Positions 41,748 through 53,559 are shown, counted from the stretch's first letter. The stretch is DNA of 64,000 bases from Undaria pinnatifida (GCA_012845835.1 JABAKD010000006.1:6750318-6814317), one strand, 5' to 3'. A program made the numbers and translations. The notes: a model not told the origin generated them from the letters alone.

Positions 41748-42040
41748 GGAAAAATCGTTATCATACCAACTAACTCTCATATGATTTCCTTATATCACCA
41801 GGGGTATACGATTCGTATATAATAACGTAGTCCATACAGTATGCGACTCCGGAATCCCCTATTCCTGATCAGGCTGGAATCCTTCTGTAAGGCAGGGTGC
41901 GCCGTACGCTGCTTTCAGTACACAAAAATGGACAAAGGAAGGCATGTTCTTGTTTGCGTCTAAAACTCGACCATGAAATTATCAACTGCCAAATTCTTTA
42001 GTGCTGTCGCGTACTGTAAACCGAGTCGGGTCCAACTCAC

Positions 42041-42530
42041 CGTTCAGCAGGTCATCCTGTTCCATCGCCTCGACGATCATCTGGCTGCCTATGCACGCAG
42101 GTTGTACCTCGCCGTCGTCATCGTCGTAATCATCTTCTGCTTCGCTGCTGCTGCTGCTGTTGTTGCTGCTGCCGCCGCCGCTGTTACCGCTTTTGACATC
42201 GGTTGCACACACGGGTCGGAAGTTGCCAATGCCCACGATGGGGGGGGCCGCGTCGTCGGTAAAAGCATCGTCATCGTCATCGGAGAAGGAGGCGGGCGGG
42301 GGTGAGGAGGACCCGTTATCATCACTCTCCGTATCATCGAAGGAGGGCGAGGAGGAGGAGGAGGAGGAGGAGGAGGAGGAGGAGGGGCCGGCAACGTCGT
42401 CAGAGAACGAGAAGAAGGACGAGGGGGAGGGAGAGGAGGAGGCCGCCTGTATCTGACCATCCACGAACCGTCCCCAGGACACAAGGACGATAGCTCCTAG
42501 GGAGATGACCGAAGCTTTTAATCGTTTCAT
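42041..42530 (-). CDS. Exon 1 of a secreted protein, probably the protease gene: signal peptide and Ser/Asp-rich region
   Basis: ATG at 42530-42528. The first 25 residues have a basic start and hydrophobic core (MKRLKASVISLGAIVLVSWG) with a likely cut after RFVDG, so the product is secreted. About 130 residues follow, rich in Ser, Asp and Pro with poly-Ser, then RPVCATDVKSG and PACIGSQMIVEAMEQDDLLN. The donor GTGAGT starts at 42040 (phase 1). A longer upstream frame is open but lacks a plausible signal. The GAG-rich repeat at 42345-42385 encodes part of poly-Ser. Linking this exon to the catalytic exons 23 kb away is inferred from strand, secretion and phase. Confidence 0.6.
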
Positions 42531-43110
42531 AATGGGATTTGATACGCGGCCACTCTCTTTTAGTGGACACTGGCGTCGAGATACTTCGTTTACGCTGAAC
42601 GATTTCGGCCTATCGGTGCGTACGTGGTACGGCAGCGACGACGACTGACTGACTGACTGCTGCTCGGGTATACGGTAAGATACTGAATCCCTGGTATTGT
42701 TATGGCGTTTTGGATCCATAGATCCACCTTGGTATTCAAAATCAACAGCGGCGGTTTCATGACTTGAGTAAAGATACCTCTCACTGGACGGGTAAAAGGC
42801 AAAACCGCCAAAAAAGAATTCAACTAAATAGAAGGAAACCCCAACCCGCAAGTTCGACAGCCTAGCAGCAGTAGTACTCACTCGTAGTATTGAAATAATA
42901 GTAGCCTTCATAGTTCGTCTCGGACGTTGTCTGCTCAAATCCAGAGCAGCAGCAGCAGCGGCAGCAGCAGCAGCAGCAGCTGAGGGATCGGTTTTTAACT
43001 GGAGTTGTTGCAGCTTAGTATAATAATAATAAAAATAATAGTTGCCATGCAGCAGTTAGTTTGCGCGGGAATGATGTAGGTCGTGGCTCTCCCCAGCAGA
43101 GCAGTGCAAC
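42531..43110 (-). promoter_or_regulatory. Likely 5' flank of the minus-strand secreted gene
   Basis: The region upstream of the start codon holds a (CAG)n run at 42949-42983 and 'tgactgactgactgctgctc' at 42648-42667. No TATA box can be assigned. Placement rests on the exon-1 start only. Confidence 0.25.
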
Positions 43111-44520
43111 TGAATGAAGTGAAGTACGAGGCTATACACTGTAGTCTATAGGGCGTGGCTAGTCTAGCCGTGCAACTTGCGTAGCTATGTACTACGGTAC
43201 TACGCGTATTGTTTGCTCTAGTCCGATCCTCGTCGTGTACAGCATAGTCTATACCAGGGTATTAAAAAAGTATTTCAGAGTTAGAAAAAAATGTAGGGTA
43301 GGGCCACTACAACAAGTAGCCCACATTGATCTGCTTTTCCTTAACTACTTATTTAAAAGGTCGTATACGAGCGACTATCATACATACATACATCGACGAT
43401 ACTACCGTAGTAGCAGTACTGTGCTAGTATGTTGTACACACGTACGGTACACTACGCTTGTTACTGTGTTGTTGTGACCACATGATTCAGCAGCAAGCAA
43501 GATGCCGATCGTGTTGTTGTTTTGACTGCTGCTGCTGCTGATGATGTCGTCCCAGGTGTGCCGTTGTTGCTACTACTCTTTATTTGGCGGAGGTAGCGCT
43601 GCCGCCTTTGTGTGTGCTGTTGCTACAGAATCCTACCAGGTACACAGTACGTACGCCGCGGAGGGTCGACAGCAGCCGGAGGGCGGTGTGGATCAATGGA
43701 AATAACATTCAGCTTTGTTATTCCCATTGCTACGGGTCGTCGTCGCCCCTCCTGGGGACATTCATTCCGGGTTTCCTATAGAAGAGGTAAATAAATGGAT
43801 ATGTGAATCTTGCGGGGTATAACGGATTGCTGGTGCTGCTGTGGAATATCGCACACAGCGAGCGGTCAGTCTCTTTCACAACCGCTGGCTTGAGGTTTCA
43901 GCGATGCTCGCCCTGAGCTCTTGAGTGCTCGTTTTCGCTCCTTCGCCTATGAGGATGTATTCGTAAACAACCGCGATGTTACGTACATAAGCACGTTCGC
44001 CACCGAGATTTGGTCTCGAGGAAACACAGCATTCCCAATTATTTGCAGCGAAAAACAACGCGAAACAAGGCGCCCCGATGCTTCCGTGTCTACTAGCAGC
44101 TAGCAGTGGCACACGCCTGCTATCTTGGGGTGATATGCTATTAATAGCTGCTGCTGCTACCGCCGCAGTCTTCCCCTGACACCATCTTGAAGTGGGCTTC
44201 GTTTAGTAAAACCATTGTACTTGACAGTCCTAATAATCTCAACTTGAGTCTTGGACAAAAATGCCTTTCGATTAAAAAAAGTGTGTGTTCGACGGGCAAC
44301 AATTCAATTAGTTTCCGTTGTAAGCACCCTAGGTTAGCACCTACCAGCAAGGAATACCAACGTTGGTAGTGCGCCATTGGTTTTTAACGCCGGCTACGAT
44401 GCATCATGCGTTCGTTGCCCATGTTTTGAGAACCTGGACTAAAGGGACAAAAACGACAAAAAAACGCGGTCTGCACAAAACCGCTCACTGTTGTGGTAGT
44501 TAGCGTGAATGCGCAGCAGC
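43111..44520. other. Stretch without recognisable gene
   Basis: Only short frames and small CAG/CTG runs (43528-43545, 44145-44165). A fragment at 43810-43865 ('taacggattgctgg', 'cgcacacagcgag') resembles 46845-46885. Confidence 0.35.
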
Positions 44521-44524
44521 ACTA

Positions 44525-44528
44525 CGAC

Positions 44529-44567
<39 letters not shown>

Positions 44568-44577
44568 CAGTAGTATC

Positions 44578-44622
<45 letters not shown>

Positions 44623-44659
44623 TACTGTAGTAGTAGTAGTAGTAGTAGTAGTAGTTACT

Positions 44660-44707
<48 letters not shown>

Positions 44708-45541
44708 AGGGTTTGGGGTAACCCAGGTTCGACTTGCAACTTGCAACCACTTCTCTTCTTGTCTTTCGTAGCGCGGAGGACACGCCAGGTTGGAGCAAGG
44801 TTCGACGGCGGACTAAGCGACGGTAACGATAGAAGTGCCTCGAGGCAACGAGAGGTGCTTCGTGGCGAACAGAGAGTCGACAGTGATTATTTGTCAGCGG
44901 GAAACGTGATTACCCTCCTCTCTGTCATCAGAATCTACGGAGACTGCACGACCACTCTTAGTACAACAAGACACGATATCCAATACCTCTGGAACGGCTA
45001 CCGTTCATACAAATCTTCACGAGAAGATTTGTTTACGTAACAGTAGAAAGTGTACCTGCGACCCACATCGCCCCCCAATGTTTGACTTAACAAGCCTTTA
45101 GAATCGACGCTAGATGAGGGTTTGGGGTAACCCAGGTTCGACTTGCAACTTGCAACCACTTCTCTTCTTGTCTTTCGTAGCGTGGAGGACATGCCAGGTT
45201 GGAGCAAGGTTCGACGGCGAACCAAGCGACGGTAACGATAGAAGTGCCTCGAGGCAACGAGAGGTGCTTCGTGGCAAACAGAGAGTCGACAGTGATTACT
45301 TGTCAGCGGGAAACGTGATTTCCCGCCTGTCATCAGAATCCACGACCACTCTTAGTACAACAAGACACGATATCCAATACCTCTGGAACGGCTACCGTTC
45401 ATACAAATCTTCACGAGAAGATCTGTCTACGTAACGGTAGAAAGTGTACCTGCGACCCACAGTAGTAGTAGTAGTAGTAGTAGTATAGTAGCAGCAGCAG
45501 TAGTAGTAGTATTTAGTAGCAGCAGTAGTAGTAGTAGTTGT
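44525..45541 (+). repeat. (AGT)n microsatellites around a 350-bp direct duplication
   Basis: Units 44705-45058 and 45114-45461 are nearly identical, separated by 55 bp. The (AGT)n run at 44525-44706 precedes the first and another at 45461-45541 follows the second. Each unit keeps an open plus frame (111 and 106 codons: MRVWGNPGSTCNLQPLLFLS, ..., LWNGYRSYKSSREDL). Two indels differ by 15 bases in total, so the frame is kept. Whether it is translated is unknown. Confidence 0.8.
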
Positions 45542-45579
45542 ATCATGAAGCGCTTGCGTCCTACAACTCTTTGACGCTT

Positions 45580-46120
45580 GCTTCGTACGATAGAAGTACC
45601 TGGTAGCAGTTTTGGATTTCTCGTTTCTGAATGACGGGGCTCCTTAACCCAAAATCGTCGGAAATACGCCATGAATTTTTGTTTTCCCATCTGCTTGTTT
45701 GTATTTATGCCTATTGCGGAGATCCCCGGTTGGAACGATGGGTTGTCAACAAAAAAAGAGCGTGCAAAAAACACCCACCTACCTGTTGTTTAATAGTAAT
45801 TGACTCAAGTTTAGCTTGTTGGCTGGTCTTACCAGATGTACGAGCCCCACCCAGTCGAATACAGACTAGTCGTACCGTAGGAGAGCTCCCCTAAAACGTG
45901 GCGATGCTTTCCCTTTTCGTGTGTGATTTCATCCTGTTAACAATAATAATGGATCTCCGTAAATGAGCCGTGGATTTTTTCATCGTATTTTCACTTTCGG
46001 TTTATCCAAAAAGTCGGTTTTGTGTGAGGTTGAGAGTTAAGAGCTCCTTCGGTGAGGAAGGAACATCGGAAAAAATCTGGGGCACTTCAATCGTAGGATG
46101 TGTCCTTTACATTGTATCTC
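45580..46120 (-). repeat. MITE-B remains
   Basis: 45620-45690 ('ctgaatgacggggctcctta', 'aaaatcgtcggaaatacgcc') is the reverse of the MITE-B right arm. 46000-46105 has a diverged left arm ('tcaatcgtaggatgtgtcc'). Confidence 0.45.
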
Positions 46121-46369
46121 GGGGCGTTCAATGCATATATCTCCGTTCCCCAGCAGCCCGCGCCGTATAGAGCGGCCGACGATGCCTGCATACATCATCA
46201 GTGCAATGCAGCTCCAATTTAACGGTATTAGTGGTGTGATGTTCCCGGCGCAACACTTTTTTTCATTTTTTTTGTCGATGCTGCCGGTATTCATCATCAT
46301 TGTGTTTCGTCAACCTTCCCCTCTGAACTCCAAAAGAGGTTAATTATCCTTACAAACGTACGCAGGGGC

Positions 46370-46848
46370 TCTATGCGAACAACAGCTGCTGTTGCTGTGC
46401 GTGTACCGGCACGCAAGGCAACAATCTGCCTCCCTCTGTCGCTAGCAGTAGCAGCAGCGGCGGCGGCGGCAGCAGCAGCAGCAGCAGCAAAAAGAGGCAG
46501 CCCGAATCGGTAGCTGCCGAGCTTGCTCGCTCGCGCTCCCCCGATGCCCGTCGGGCTGTGCTGTGTCGCTTCACATCAATCGTTAGTTTTCTCTCCCCGC
46601 CTGTACCAATCAACATAGCCACACCAAGGTGCGGAGTAGATCCAACCGTAAATAAAAAAGTGAACGACACCGACAAACCGACTTTTTTATATTTTCTTTT
46701 CCACACACTCGCTGACGCTAAGCTAAGCCTGCAGCGAGCAAAAGCGAGCCAACACCCAGCCACCAGGACAGCAAGTGGGGCGGGAGTGCAAGGTGCGGGC
46801 TGTGATCGTCAGGGGACATCCTGGGTACATCCCCGGGTTTCACAATAA
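46370..46848 (+). other. Open plus frame with Ser/Gly run, gene status uncertain
   Basis: A CGTACGCAG acceptor-like site (46357-46365) opens a frame of about 160 codons: SVASSSSSGGGG, poly-Ser, KKRQPESVAAELARSRSPD, then FTSIVSFLSPPVPINIATP. A minus-strand frame is open as well because of the (CAG/GGC)n core. No family recognised. Confidence 0.2.
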
Positions 46849-46849
46849 C

Positions 46850-47985
46850 GGACTGCTGTAGCCGCTGTAGAACATCTCACACAGCGATCATTCTGATCTT
46901 GAAGACCACAAGGTGCAACTACCGCGCTCGTTCGCCCGCTCACCCGCCCCTGCCCCGAAGGCGGCAGCAGCGTTCAAAGGAAAAGGCTCTACAAACAGAT
47001 ACGTACGTAATTTAATATCTGGTATACACGGGAGACACTCACGAAGTACACACAAAGAGAAAGAAAGAAAAACACCCCCAAAATCGTCAAACAATCGCTA
47101 GTAGCTGCTCGGCGAGAACATGCCCCTGAAAACCCGATCGGCATCTGGGGTCGCCAACACGCTACATATACCCGCACAGTAATAGCCTACAATTTTTGAT
47201 GGAAAACCTCTGGGTGGCCAAATGATACTCGAGTATATACCGGATATAGTTCCTGGAAAACTGAAAAAAATGCTCCACAACCTCTTGATCGTCCAAAAAA
47301 ATGAAAATAGCGTGCAAGGGTTACGGTACGGGTGCGGTGGCCGCGCCCAGGCCGCGGAGGAAAGTGTGCGCTAAGGCGGCGCCATCCCTATTTCCCTTCG
47401 ACGCTAATTAAGCACCCTCCCAGACTCGCCCCTCTTCCCCCTCCCCTTTCTGAACGGCAAAGCGACCGTCCTCTGACGCGCAACCGCGCTCCGTAATACA
47501 ACACCCTGGAAAAAAAAAACGTTTCATTATTTCATCTACCCAAAAACAAAATATTAAAAAGAAAATGGTTTCGAAAAAAAAAAGACAAGACATCGGTTCG
47601 ATCCGACACGGTTCGTGATTCGGGAAACATTGTAGCATACAAGAAATACACGTATGTATGCCAACAACTGGACAGGGGTGGGGAGAGAGGCACGCACGCA
47701 CTTATGCGGCAAAGCAAATCGAAAATAGCTTCTGTGAGCGCGGCTGGCACCTGTTCCCCCGTGCGAGCAATCAGCATCCACTTTCTGCGAGCAATCGGCA
47801 CCCCGCTATGTACCCCAGCTAGATCGCGAACGACTTCTGCTGCGCGCTAACAGCGGTCTGTATCCATTAGGGGACACCGCGGTTCCATACCCGGGTTTCA
47901 TTGGCAGATAAAAACGCCACCGACCTCGGGAATATCAGCAATGCTGGCCCTGAGCTGAGTGATCAGCCACGCCTTTAGACCATAG
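46850..47985. other. Stretch without recognisable gene
   Basis: No repeat array or exon recognised apart from short shared fragments ('acatcccggg.tttca' near 46825 and 47885). Confidence 0.35.
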
Positions 47986-47989
47986 GTCC

Positions 47990-49020
47990 ATGGTGTCTCC
48001 TTCACTCCCCTTCAGCTAGCGGGCTAGATCTACACCGCCTTCTGCCGAGCGATCTACACCGGTCTGCTGCTTACGATTGTCAAGCAAAATATTCCTAGCA
48101 GTCGACATCCCGCTTCTGATATAATAGTTATCTACTTCGGTTTTCTGCATAAAGTAGTAGCGCACTGTAGCGATTCAAGCAATCGACATCCGACGTTTGC
48201 TAGAGCAATCGACATCCGACTTTAGCCATAGCAAAAGCGATCTGATATTTGCTATAGCAACCGCATCGAAACTTTGCTATAGCAATCGACATCCCACTCT
48301 TGTCAGATGTCCGCTGCAGGTTACTGCTGACGATATACGCCGAGATCTTGCTAGCAATCGACACCCGACGTGTGCTAGCGATCCAGGTTGGCTTCCCGCT
48401 ACAATAGCGATCTCAACAAGCTTCCTCCGGCTAGCTAGCAATCGACGTGTACCAGGTACGAATTAAGCTAGCGATCTACGTCAAATTCCTGCCATAATCG
48501 AGACCTTCACAGTTACAAGCTTGTTTTCTGCTTGCTATCTTCCTCGGCTTGCTGTTCTAGAAATAATAGCATTATATCAGTGCGCATCCCTGCTTCCTAG
48601 CACTCGAAATCCAACGTCTGCCACCGATCTACCTCAGCTTCTTGCCAGCAATTAGCATCCCATGTCTGCGAGCACTCTACGTCAGTTCTTGCTATAATAG
48701 CGACAATCACAGGCTCCCGGCTAGCTAGCAATGTGATGAAATCAGCTGGCAGTCCGGTGCTTGCCATAACAGCGATGCTTAGTCACAAGCCTCGTTCCTG
48801 CTGGCCAGCAATCTCAACACGCGCCTACCTGCAAAGCGATCGATCTACACGCTTCGCGCCACGAGCGGTCATATTTCATGCTAGCAGCCACTCCCAGACT
48901 CCGCGATACCCAAAAGCAGCGACCAATGCATAGCACGAGTTATCCGCTGAATAGCGATCTACACCGACTTATTCTGGCAACCAAGCCAGTTTCATTGCGA
49001 CGACTAAAAGCACCGAGCGA
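47990..49020 (+). repeat. Irregular tandem array ('ctagcaatcgacatcc')
   Basis: More than 20 short, imperfect units of 30-50 bp alternate 'agcaatcgacatcc', 'agcgatctac.tc' and 'gctataatagcgatct'. Periodicity is loose. No frame is conserved. Confidence 0.75.
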
Positions 49021-49229
49021 TCAACAGCACGGCACTCCGCCCCCCAGCCCCCCCCCGCCCCGCCCCCGCCCCTTCTCCCCCGCATCTTCCGGCTTCATCA
49101 GACATGCAAATCCTTAACGCCATCAACAATCCCCCCCAATATTCCTCCCTCCTCTTTTTTGCAAGAAGCGGTTGACAACATCTGTCTCCCGCGCAACGGT
49201 AACAATGTGGTGTGGACGGGGGCAGGCAG

Positions 49230-49316
49230 TTAGGCCTCGTCCTCCTCTGTTGCGAACTGGATGTCGCCGAAGAGTTTCCCGCCGTTTTCGACTTGAATGC
49301 CCCTGTATCGGATCGT
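49230..49316 (-). CDS. Last exon of a probable bactofilin-like gene
   Basis: Acceptor TTTCTCTTTTTGCAG ends at 49317; the frame reads TIRYRGIQVENGGKLFGDIQ, FATEEDEA and a TAA stop at 49232-49230. 'I.VE.GGKLFGDI' fits the last strand of bactofilin beta-helices (usual form L.IE.GA.F.G.I), followed by a short acidic tail. Bactofilins (Pfam Bactofilin, polymer-forming cytoskeletal) self-assemble into filaments. Assignment rests on this motif plus the exon at 58901-59013 on the same strand. Confidence 0.5.
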   Translation of the reverse strand, partial: TIRYRGIQVENGGKLFGDIQFATEEDEA

Positions 49317-49459
49317 CTGCAAAAAGAGAAACAGCAGCAAAAGAGTAGCGAGCGGAAAAATACCAAAAATAAATACCAAAAAAAAAAACACAAGTTTGTA
49401 ATGTTTCGTATCTGGTACGTTACGAGGAACGAAGAACAAGAAACAACAAGAAAGTACTT

Positions 49460-49545
49460 GTACATGTACAGCACAACTGCTGTACAATGAAATTCGTCAA
49501 ACTCACGGCTGACGTCCTTGAAAATTGGTTATAAAATACAGTACT
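49460..49545 (+). repeat. ATG-peptide repeat, KLTADV type
   Basis: 'gtacaatgaaattcgtcaaa', 'ctcacggctgacgtccttga', encoding MKFVKLTADVLENWL then stop. Relative of 24903-25022, and of MSIDPKFVELTADV at 63235-63300 (minus). Confidence 0.55.
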
Positions 49546-50075
49546 TGACCTGACGGAGCTCTAGAACTTCGAAGACTAAACCGACGCAAAAACGAACAAA
49601 CAAAAAGAGAAAAAAAATACACCAGGCACTGACTGCTGCCGTACTGCTACTCGTACCACCGTCATACCACGGTGTACCAGGTACATAGTTTATATTAATA
49701 CTGTGTGGCAACAACTGCTGTGACATGTTTATTGCACCGGTGGCGGGGACGACAGCGGAGACACCTGCGGGCGGAGCGTAGAACACATAGCGTCAGCGCC
49801 GTAGGACCTGCTCAGGGTCTACAAAATAAAATGATGAACGACCTGGTACGGTTCGGTTTGCCTTTTGCCGCCCCATCGGAAATTCTATCTAAACTGCTCG
49901 GTTCGGTTCAGATCGGTTTGCCGCCTATCCGGATATAGTAGTACTTCACCCGTTCGATTCAGCCCGCCATGGAGACGGAGAGCCCGGAAAAGATCATCCG
50001 TGGGATGAAGAGACAAAAAATAAAAAAGTAAATCCTCAGCCAAGCTTGACTATACGGCGGTGCCGGCGGCCGATA

Positions 50076-50340
50076 AAATGCTTGTTTCACAACAAAACAA
50101 AGCGACAAGGCAGTCAGTATTCCCTGCTGCTGCAGTTACCAGCAGTAATTCATCTAGTCTCGTAGATGACCAAAAAAATAATGAAAAAAAAACAAGGTGT
50201 TGCTGCGCTGGGAGAAAATGCTTGTTTCACAACAAAACAAAGCAACACGGCAGTCAGTCCTGCCTGCTGCTGCAGTTACCAGCAGTAATTCATCTACCAG
50301 GTATATGACGAAAAAAAAAAAAGGTATAGCTGCACCGGGA
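50076..50340 (+). repeat. Two tandem units of about 140 bp
   Basis: 'aaaatgcttgtttcacaaca' occurs at 50077 and 50216, each followed by 'cctgctgctgcagttaccag' and 'cagtaattcatct'. Confidence 0.85.
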
Positions 50341-50904
50341 GGCGAGAGTGCCATCAGCTACTATAACGCCCAGTAAAAAAAGATACAGTTGGTTACTATG
50401 ACAACTTGGCCACAAATCTGTCCTTATGTTTGCCGACTACTGTAGTGGTCGACACGCACGGGGCCGCGGAGCAATCGCACTTTTCTATTGCTTCTTTACT
50501 TCGTCGTACCGCATCACCAAAATTCCGCGTCTTTATCCGCCATTATTCAACACCAGGGTACCATATTGTTCCCTCCTTGCGTGTCCAGGTTTTTGGCTCG
50601 TGTTCGGATTATCTTATTTTGGTTTTACTTTACTTTATTTTATTTCATTTTATTATGTTTCTTTTCCGAGCTTTGGCTCTCCTTTCCGGTTGGGTTGTTT
50701 CTTCGGTTTCCCCTTCATTTTGTTTGTTTCATTTTTTGTTTCATTTTTATCTTTGTTTTTATTTGTTTTCTTATTATTATCTTGTTTTTGTTTTTGTGTT
50801 TGTTTTTGTTCATTTCGTATTTCTCTCTTCCAATGTATTTCTGTTACTGACGTATGTATGTTGTGCCTGTCGTACCCAGTACTAGGGCATGGCATTGCGT
50901 TGTC

Positions 50905-51045
50905 GAATGCATTACGATGCATTATCTCTGTGTCGTAGCTTGTGACCACAGAGCTGATCTTTCTAGGGTGAAGAATCAGTACGGACACTGGGTGTGCTGG
51001 ATGTCGACGAGTAGAAGAACGGTTTAATGTGAACAACACACACAC
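50905..51045 (+). repeat. Dispersed repeat shared with 58695-58830
   Basis: 'gtgaccacagagct', 'ctagg.tgaag.atc', 'gtacggacactgg' and 'aatgtgaacaacacacac' recur at 58695-58830 with about 70-75 % identity by eye. Confidence 0.55.
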
Positions 51046-51049
51046 CATG

Positions 51050-51240
51050 TGTTCAATCCTTTTAGAACTAGACCCACGTTCGGGGACAATTTGTGGGGAT
51101 ACCTGCCACAGATGACCCACGTTTGGGAACAAAAGAGTGAAAAAAACACTTCTTACACATGTATGCGTAAAAAGCATCTCCCACCAATTGTCCGCAAGCA
51201 AACGTGGGTCTATTCTAGCTGTGAAGGGATTGAATACCTG
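51050..51240. mobile_element. MITE-like element with ACCCACGTT inverted ends
   Basis: 'tagaactagacccacgttcg' + 'gggacaatttgtgggga' at 51063-51100 is inverted at 51180-51225 ('ccaccaattgtccgcaagca', 'aacgtgggtctattctagct'). Single arms appear near 51745-51775, 52055-52100 and 52235-52270. Confidence 0.65.
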
Positions 51241-51286
51241 GTAGCCTCGTGCTGGATACTTGCCGGTCGCCCTGGTGATCTAGTGG

Positions 51287-51357
51287 CCCCGGTGGTCTAG
51301 TGGTTACCCTCGAATACGACTAGCGTTGGTCCTTGAGTTCGATTCCCACCGTGGAGA
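51287..51357 (+). tRNA. tRNA-like sequence, degenerate (possible SINE head)
   Basis: TGGTCTAGTGG (51293-51303) fits the A box and GTTCGATTCCC (51337-51347) fits the B box, 34 bp apart, as in Pol III tRNA genes; the D-arm looks like tRNA-Glu/Asp. The acceptor stem pairs poorly and the T stem is weak, so a working tRNA is unlikely. 'ggtgatctagtggccccggt' just before repeats the A-box region. Confidence 0.45.
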
Positions 51358-51999
51358 GATTTCATTTTATTTGCAAAAATGCAAAAGGGGATCAACGGCT
51401 GAGAGCGCCTAGCACCGCGGGTACGCACAATTCGACGCGAGTCGACGAGGGAAGAAAATGCCCGATTATTATTATCGCGATGAAAAAAATGAAGGCGTTA
51501 TTATACCGTGGTGGGAAGGGGAGAGGAGGGCCCGCTATGCGACCCCGGATCTGAGTTACTCCTGGGAGGGAGCGCGAGCGTAGTGCGAGGAAAATAAACG
51601 GTATCAAGAAAAAATAAATGGTGAGGAAAGACGAGGAATGGTGGTGATGGGGTGTTACTTCATCGTACCTACCGCATCACCAAAAATGTCTCCTTTCCCA
51701 CTACTAATCAAAACACCAGGGTACCAGGAAGGCAATCCGCTTTCAACTAGACCCACGTTTGGGGACAACTATCAATAGTGGGGGAAACTTTGTACAGATA
51801 AACTCCGCGTCTTTCCCCAACATTCTTGTTCTCGCATTAACTCGCGTAATCAAGTCCGTGGTCACAGGACAGGCTCCAGTCACTTTGGAGCTGAGGAACA
51901 CCCCAGGGAAAAAACACAAACCAAAGGTGGTACACGCATATACCACAGCCGACGCAACGCATGCCTCCGCCAAAAACATATAAAAAGTGAAATCGGGAG

Positions 52000-52340
52000 T
52001 CAGCCTACGATGTGTCAGGTCCAAACTGGTTATTCAACACCAGGGAAACCAGTGTTCGACCCCCATACAACCAAAGCCACGTGTGGGAACAGTTCGTGGG
52101 GATGCTTTTTGCAGATCGTTCTGTGAAGAGTATCTCCCATTGGGATTGACTGCCTCGTACCTTGGTGTTGAACAATGGAGGGGAAAGACGCGGTTTTTTG
52201 GCGGATTTGTAAAAAGTACCCCCCATTCTGTGTCGCCAACCGTGGGTCTAGTGCTAAAGGGATTGAAAACCTAGCACCCTGGAGTTGAACGATGGTGGGG
52301 AAAGACGAAGAGTTTTGGCGATGCGGTACGATGAAATTAA
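52000..52340 (-). repeat. Dispersed 'ttcaac(a/t)ccagggt' repeat
   Basis: Minus-strand pieces SSSFPTIVQLQGARFSIP and ASFPSIVQHQGTRQSIP show a duplicated unit; plus-sense relatives lie at 50495-50600 and 51655-51730 ('taccgcatcaccaaaa', 'acaccagggtacca'). Noncoding in my view. Confidence 0.5.
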
Positions 52341-52754
52341 AAAGCAATACAAAAGCGCGCTTTGCCACGCTGCCCCGTGCGTGTCTGCCACTAGACGTGC
52401 CTTGTTGTCTTCACAATGATTCGGTTCTTTTACCCAACGCCATCAGCAGAACACCAAGTATTCGTCCCGATTCTTCCTCCATCCTAGGGAGATACAAAAA
52501 CACGTGGCCACTGACGGAAACAGACAAACCAAAACACATAATCGCAAACTAACGTAGGAAAGCAAAAATAAATGTCAGTGCACCGAGTACGAACAACACG
52601 GCAAAAAAAACGCAAGCAGAAGCTCGGGGGCATAAAATATGCACAGGCTCCACATGTTAGACATGTTGGTGCCTTGCTACACGGTCTGCCGGTAATTTCC
52701 TGATTTTTCATTGACAGCGGGATCAGTACGGCTGCCCCCCCTCCCCCCGCCTTT

Positions 52755-53140
52755 TTCCTCGGCTTTCTTCATGACAGTACCTAACGGGATAACGCTCCGT
52801 GCCGCACTTGGTATGATACAGCTACCCCACCATTGTTTCGATTTCGCAGCGGGGCAAAAGCTTTTGTTTCGACGCCGACCGAAACGAATGTCAACATCCA
52901 AGCAATCGACACATGAGGTGCACAGCATGTTACCTACGCGGTGGAATTAACCTTTTCGCGATCAAGCCGCCTTTCCCCGCCCCCATTACAAAAAAAACAC
53001 CAGGTACACACAAGACACTCCCCCCACCCATTACTTCGCTGCGGGGCGATATTTTTTTTTTTCTACGCCGGCCGAACGAATGTCACTATTCACAAAATCG
53101 ATACCAAACAAAAGCAAGTTTACAAGTGGGAGTGTGGTAG
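52755..53140 (+). repeat. Two diverged tandem units of about 190 bp
   Basis: 'cgcagcggggcaaaag', 'acgccgaccgaaacgaatgt' and 'aagcaatcgacac' near 52846-52910 recur as 'cgctgcggggcgatat', 'acgccggccgaacgaatgt' and 'aaatcgatacc' near 53037-53105. Confidence 0.6.
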
Positions 53141-53164
53141 TTAGGTTAGCGAGCGCAGCCGTTT

Positions 53165-53250
53165 TAGAGCCCCCAAATCCCTCTCTATACTAACTTCAAG
53201 TAAATCTGCAAAAAAAGGGTTTCTCGCTGTAAAGGGGTAAACCCTTTGAG
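53165..53250 (+). repeat. Short dispersed repeat ('agccccaaa...')
   Basis: 'agagcccccaaatccctctc', 'actaacttcaagtaaatctg', 'gggtttctcgctgtaaa'. Copy of 5336-5432. Confidence 0.6.
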
Positions 53251-53559
53251 ACCTCAGAGGGAACAAAATGACGACGAAAAATAACGATGATGGCATCGGC
53301 CACTGCTGGTTGAACAAGACAAAAGTGGTGTCCGAAGAACAAGAAAGAAGCAAAGACTCGTTCATACGGGACGGGTGGAGGAGGCAGCATGATCCCCCTC
53401 GGGCGGAGGCGGCATGGTCCCCCTCGTACTGCTGCGCGCTCACGCTACTGGTAGACGCTTCAAAAATGGCAAAAAATGCGCCGGGCTTTTTTGTCGCAAT
53501 ACTTCAAGCACGTAAAAAGAGGGTTATAACCCCTTCACAACTGGACCCACGCTTTCGGT

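Larger units (their letters stand above)
5503..42530 (-). other. Locus span: secreted reprolysin-like metalloprotease with WSC domains
   Basis: Twelve exons in phase: 42530-42041, 38080-38004, 28782-28654, 25618-25502, 18633-18448, 15933-15782, 15222-15034, 13201-13060, 12073-11028, 8632-8520, 7329-7134, 5713-5503. Order of parts: signal peptide, Ser/Asp-rich region, propeptide, catalytic domain (about 225 residues), Thr/Pro/Ser linker (about 300), WSC 1, WSC 2 (incomplete). WSC modules likely tether the protease to wall polysaccharide. Exons 5-12 are firm; exon 4 probable; exons 1-3 could belong to a separate upstream gene. No stop codon or polyadenylation site was found. Confidence 0.75.

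Noticed and set aside
44500-44739. Poly-Ser and poly-Thr frames
   Set aside because: Products of the (AGT)n microsatellite.
44705-45461. Pair of terminal repeats of an LTR element
   Set aside because: Only 55 bp lie between the copies, the ends do not have the usual TG...CA form, and the outer flanks are AGT microsatellites.
50653-51201. 182-codon minus frame, Lys/Gln/Asn-rich
   Set aside because: The C-terminal half reads through a T-rich (plus strand) low-complexity run and the N-terminal half covers two repeats; no motif.
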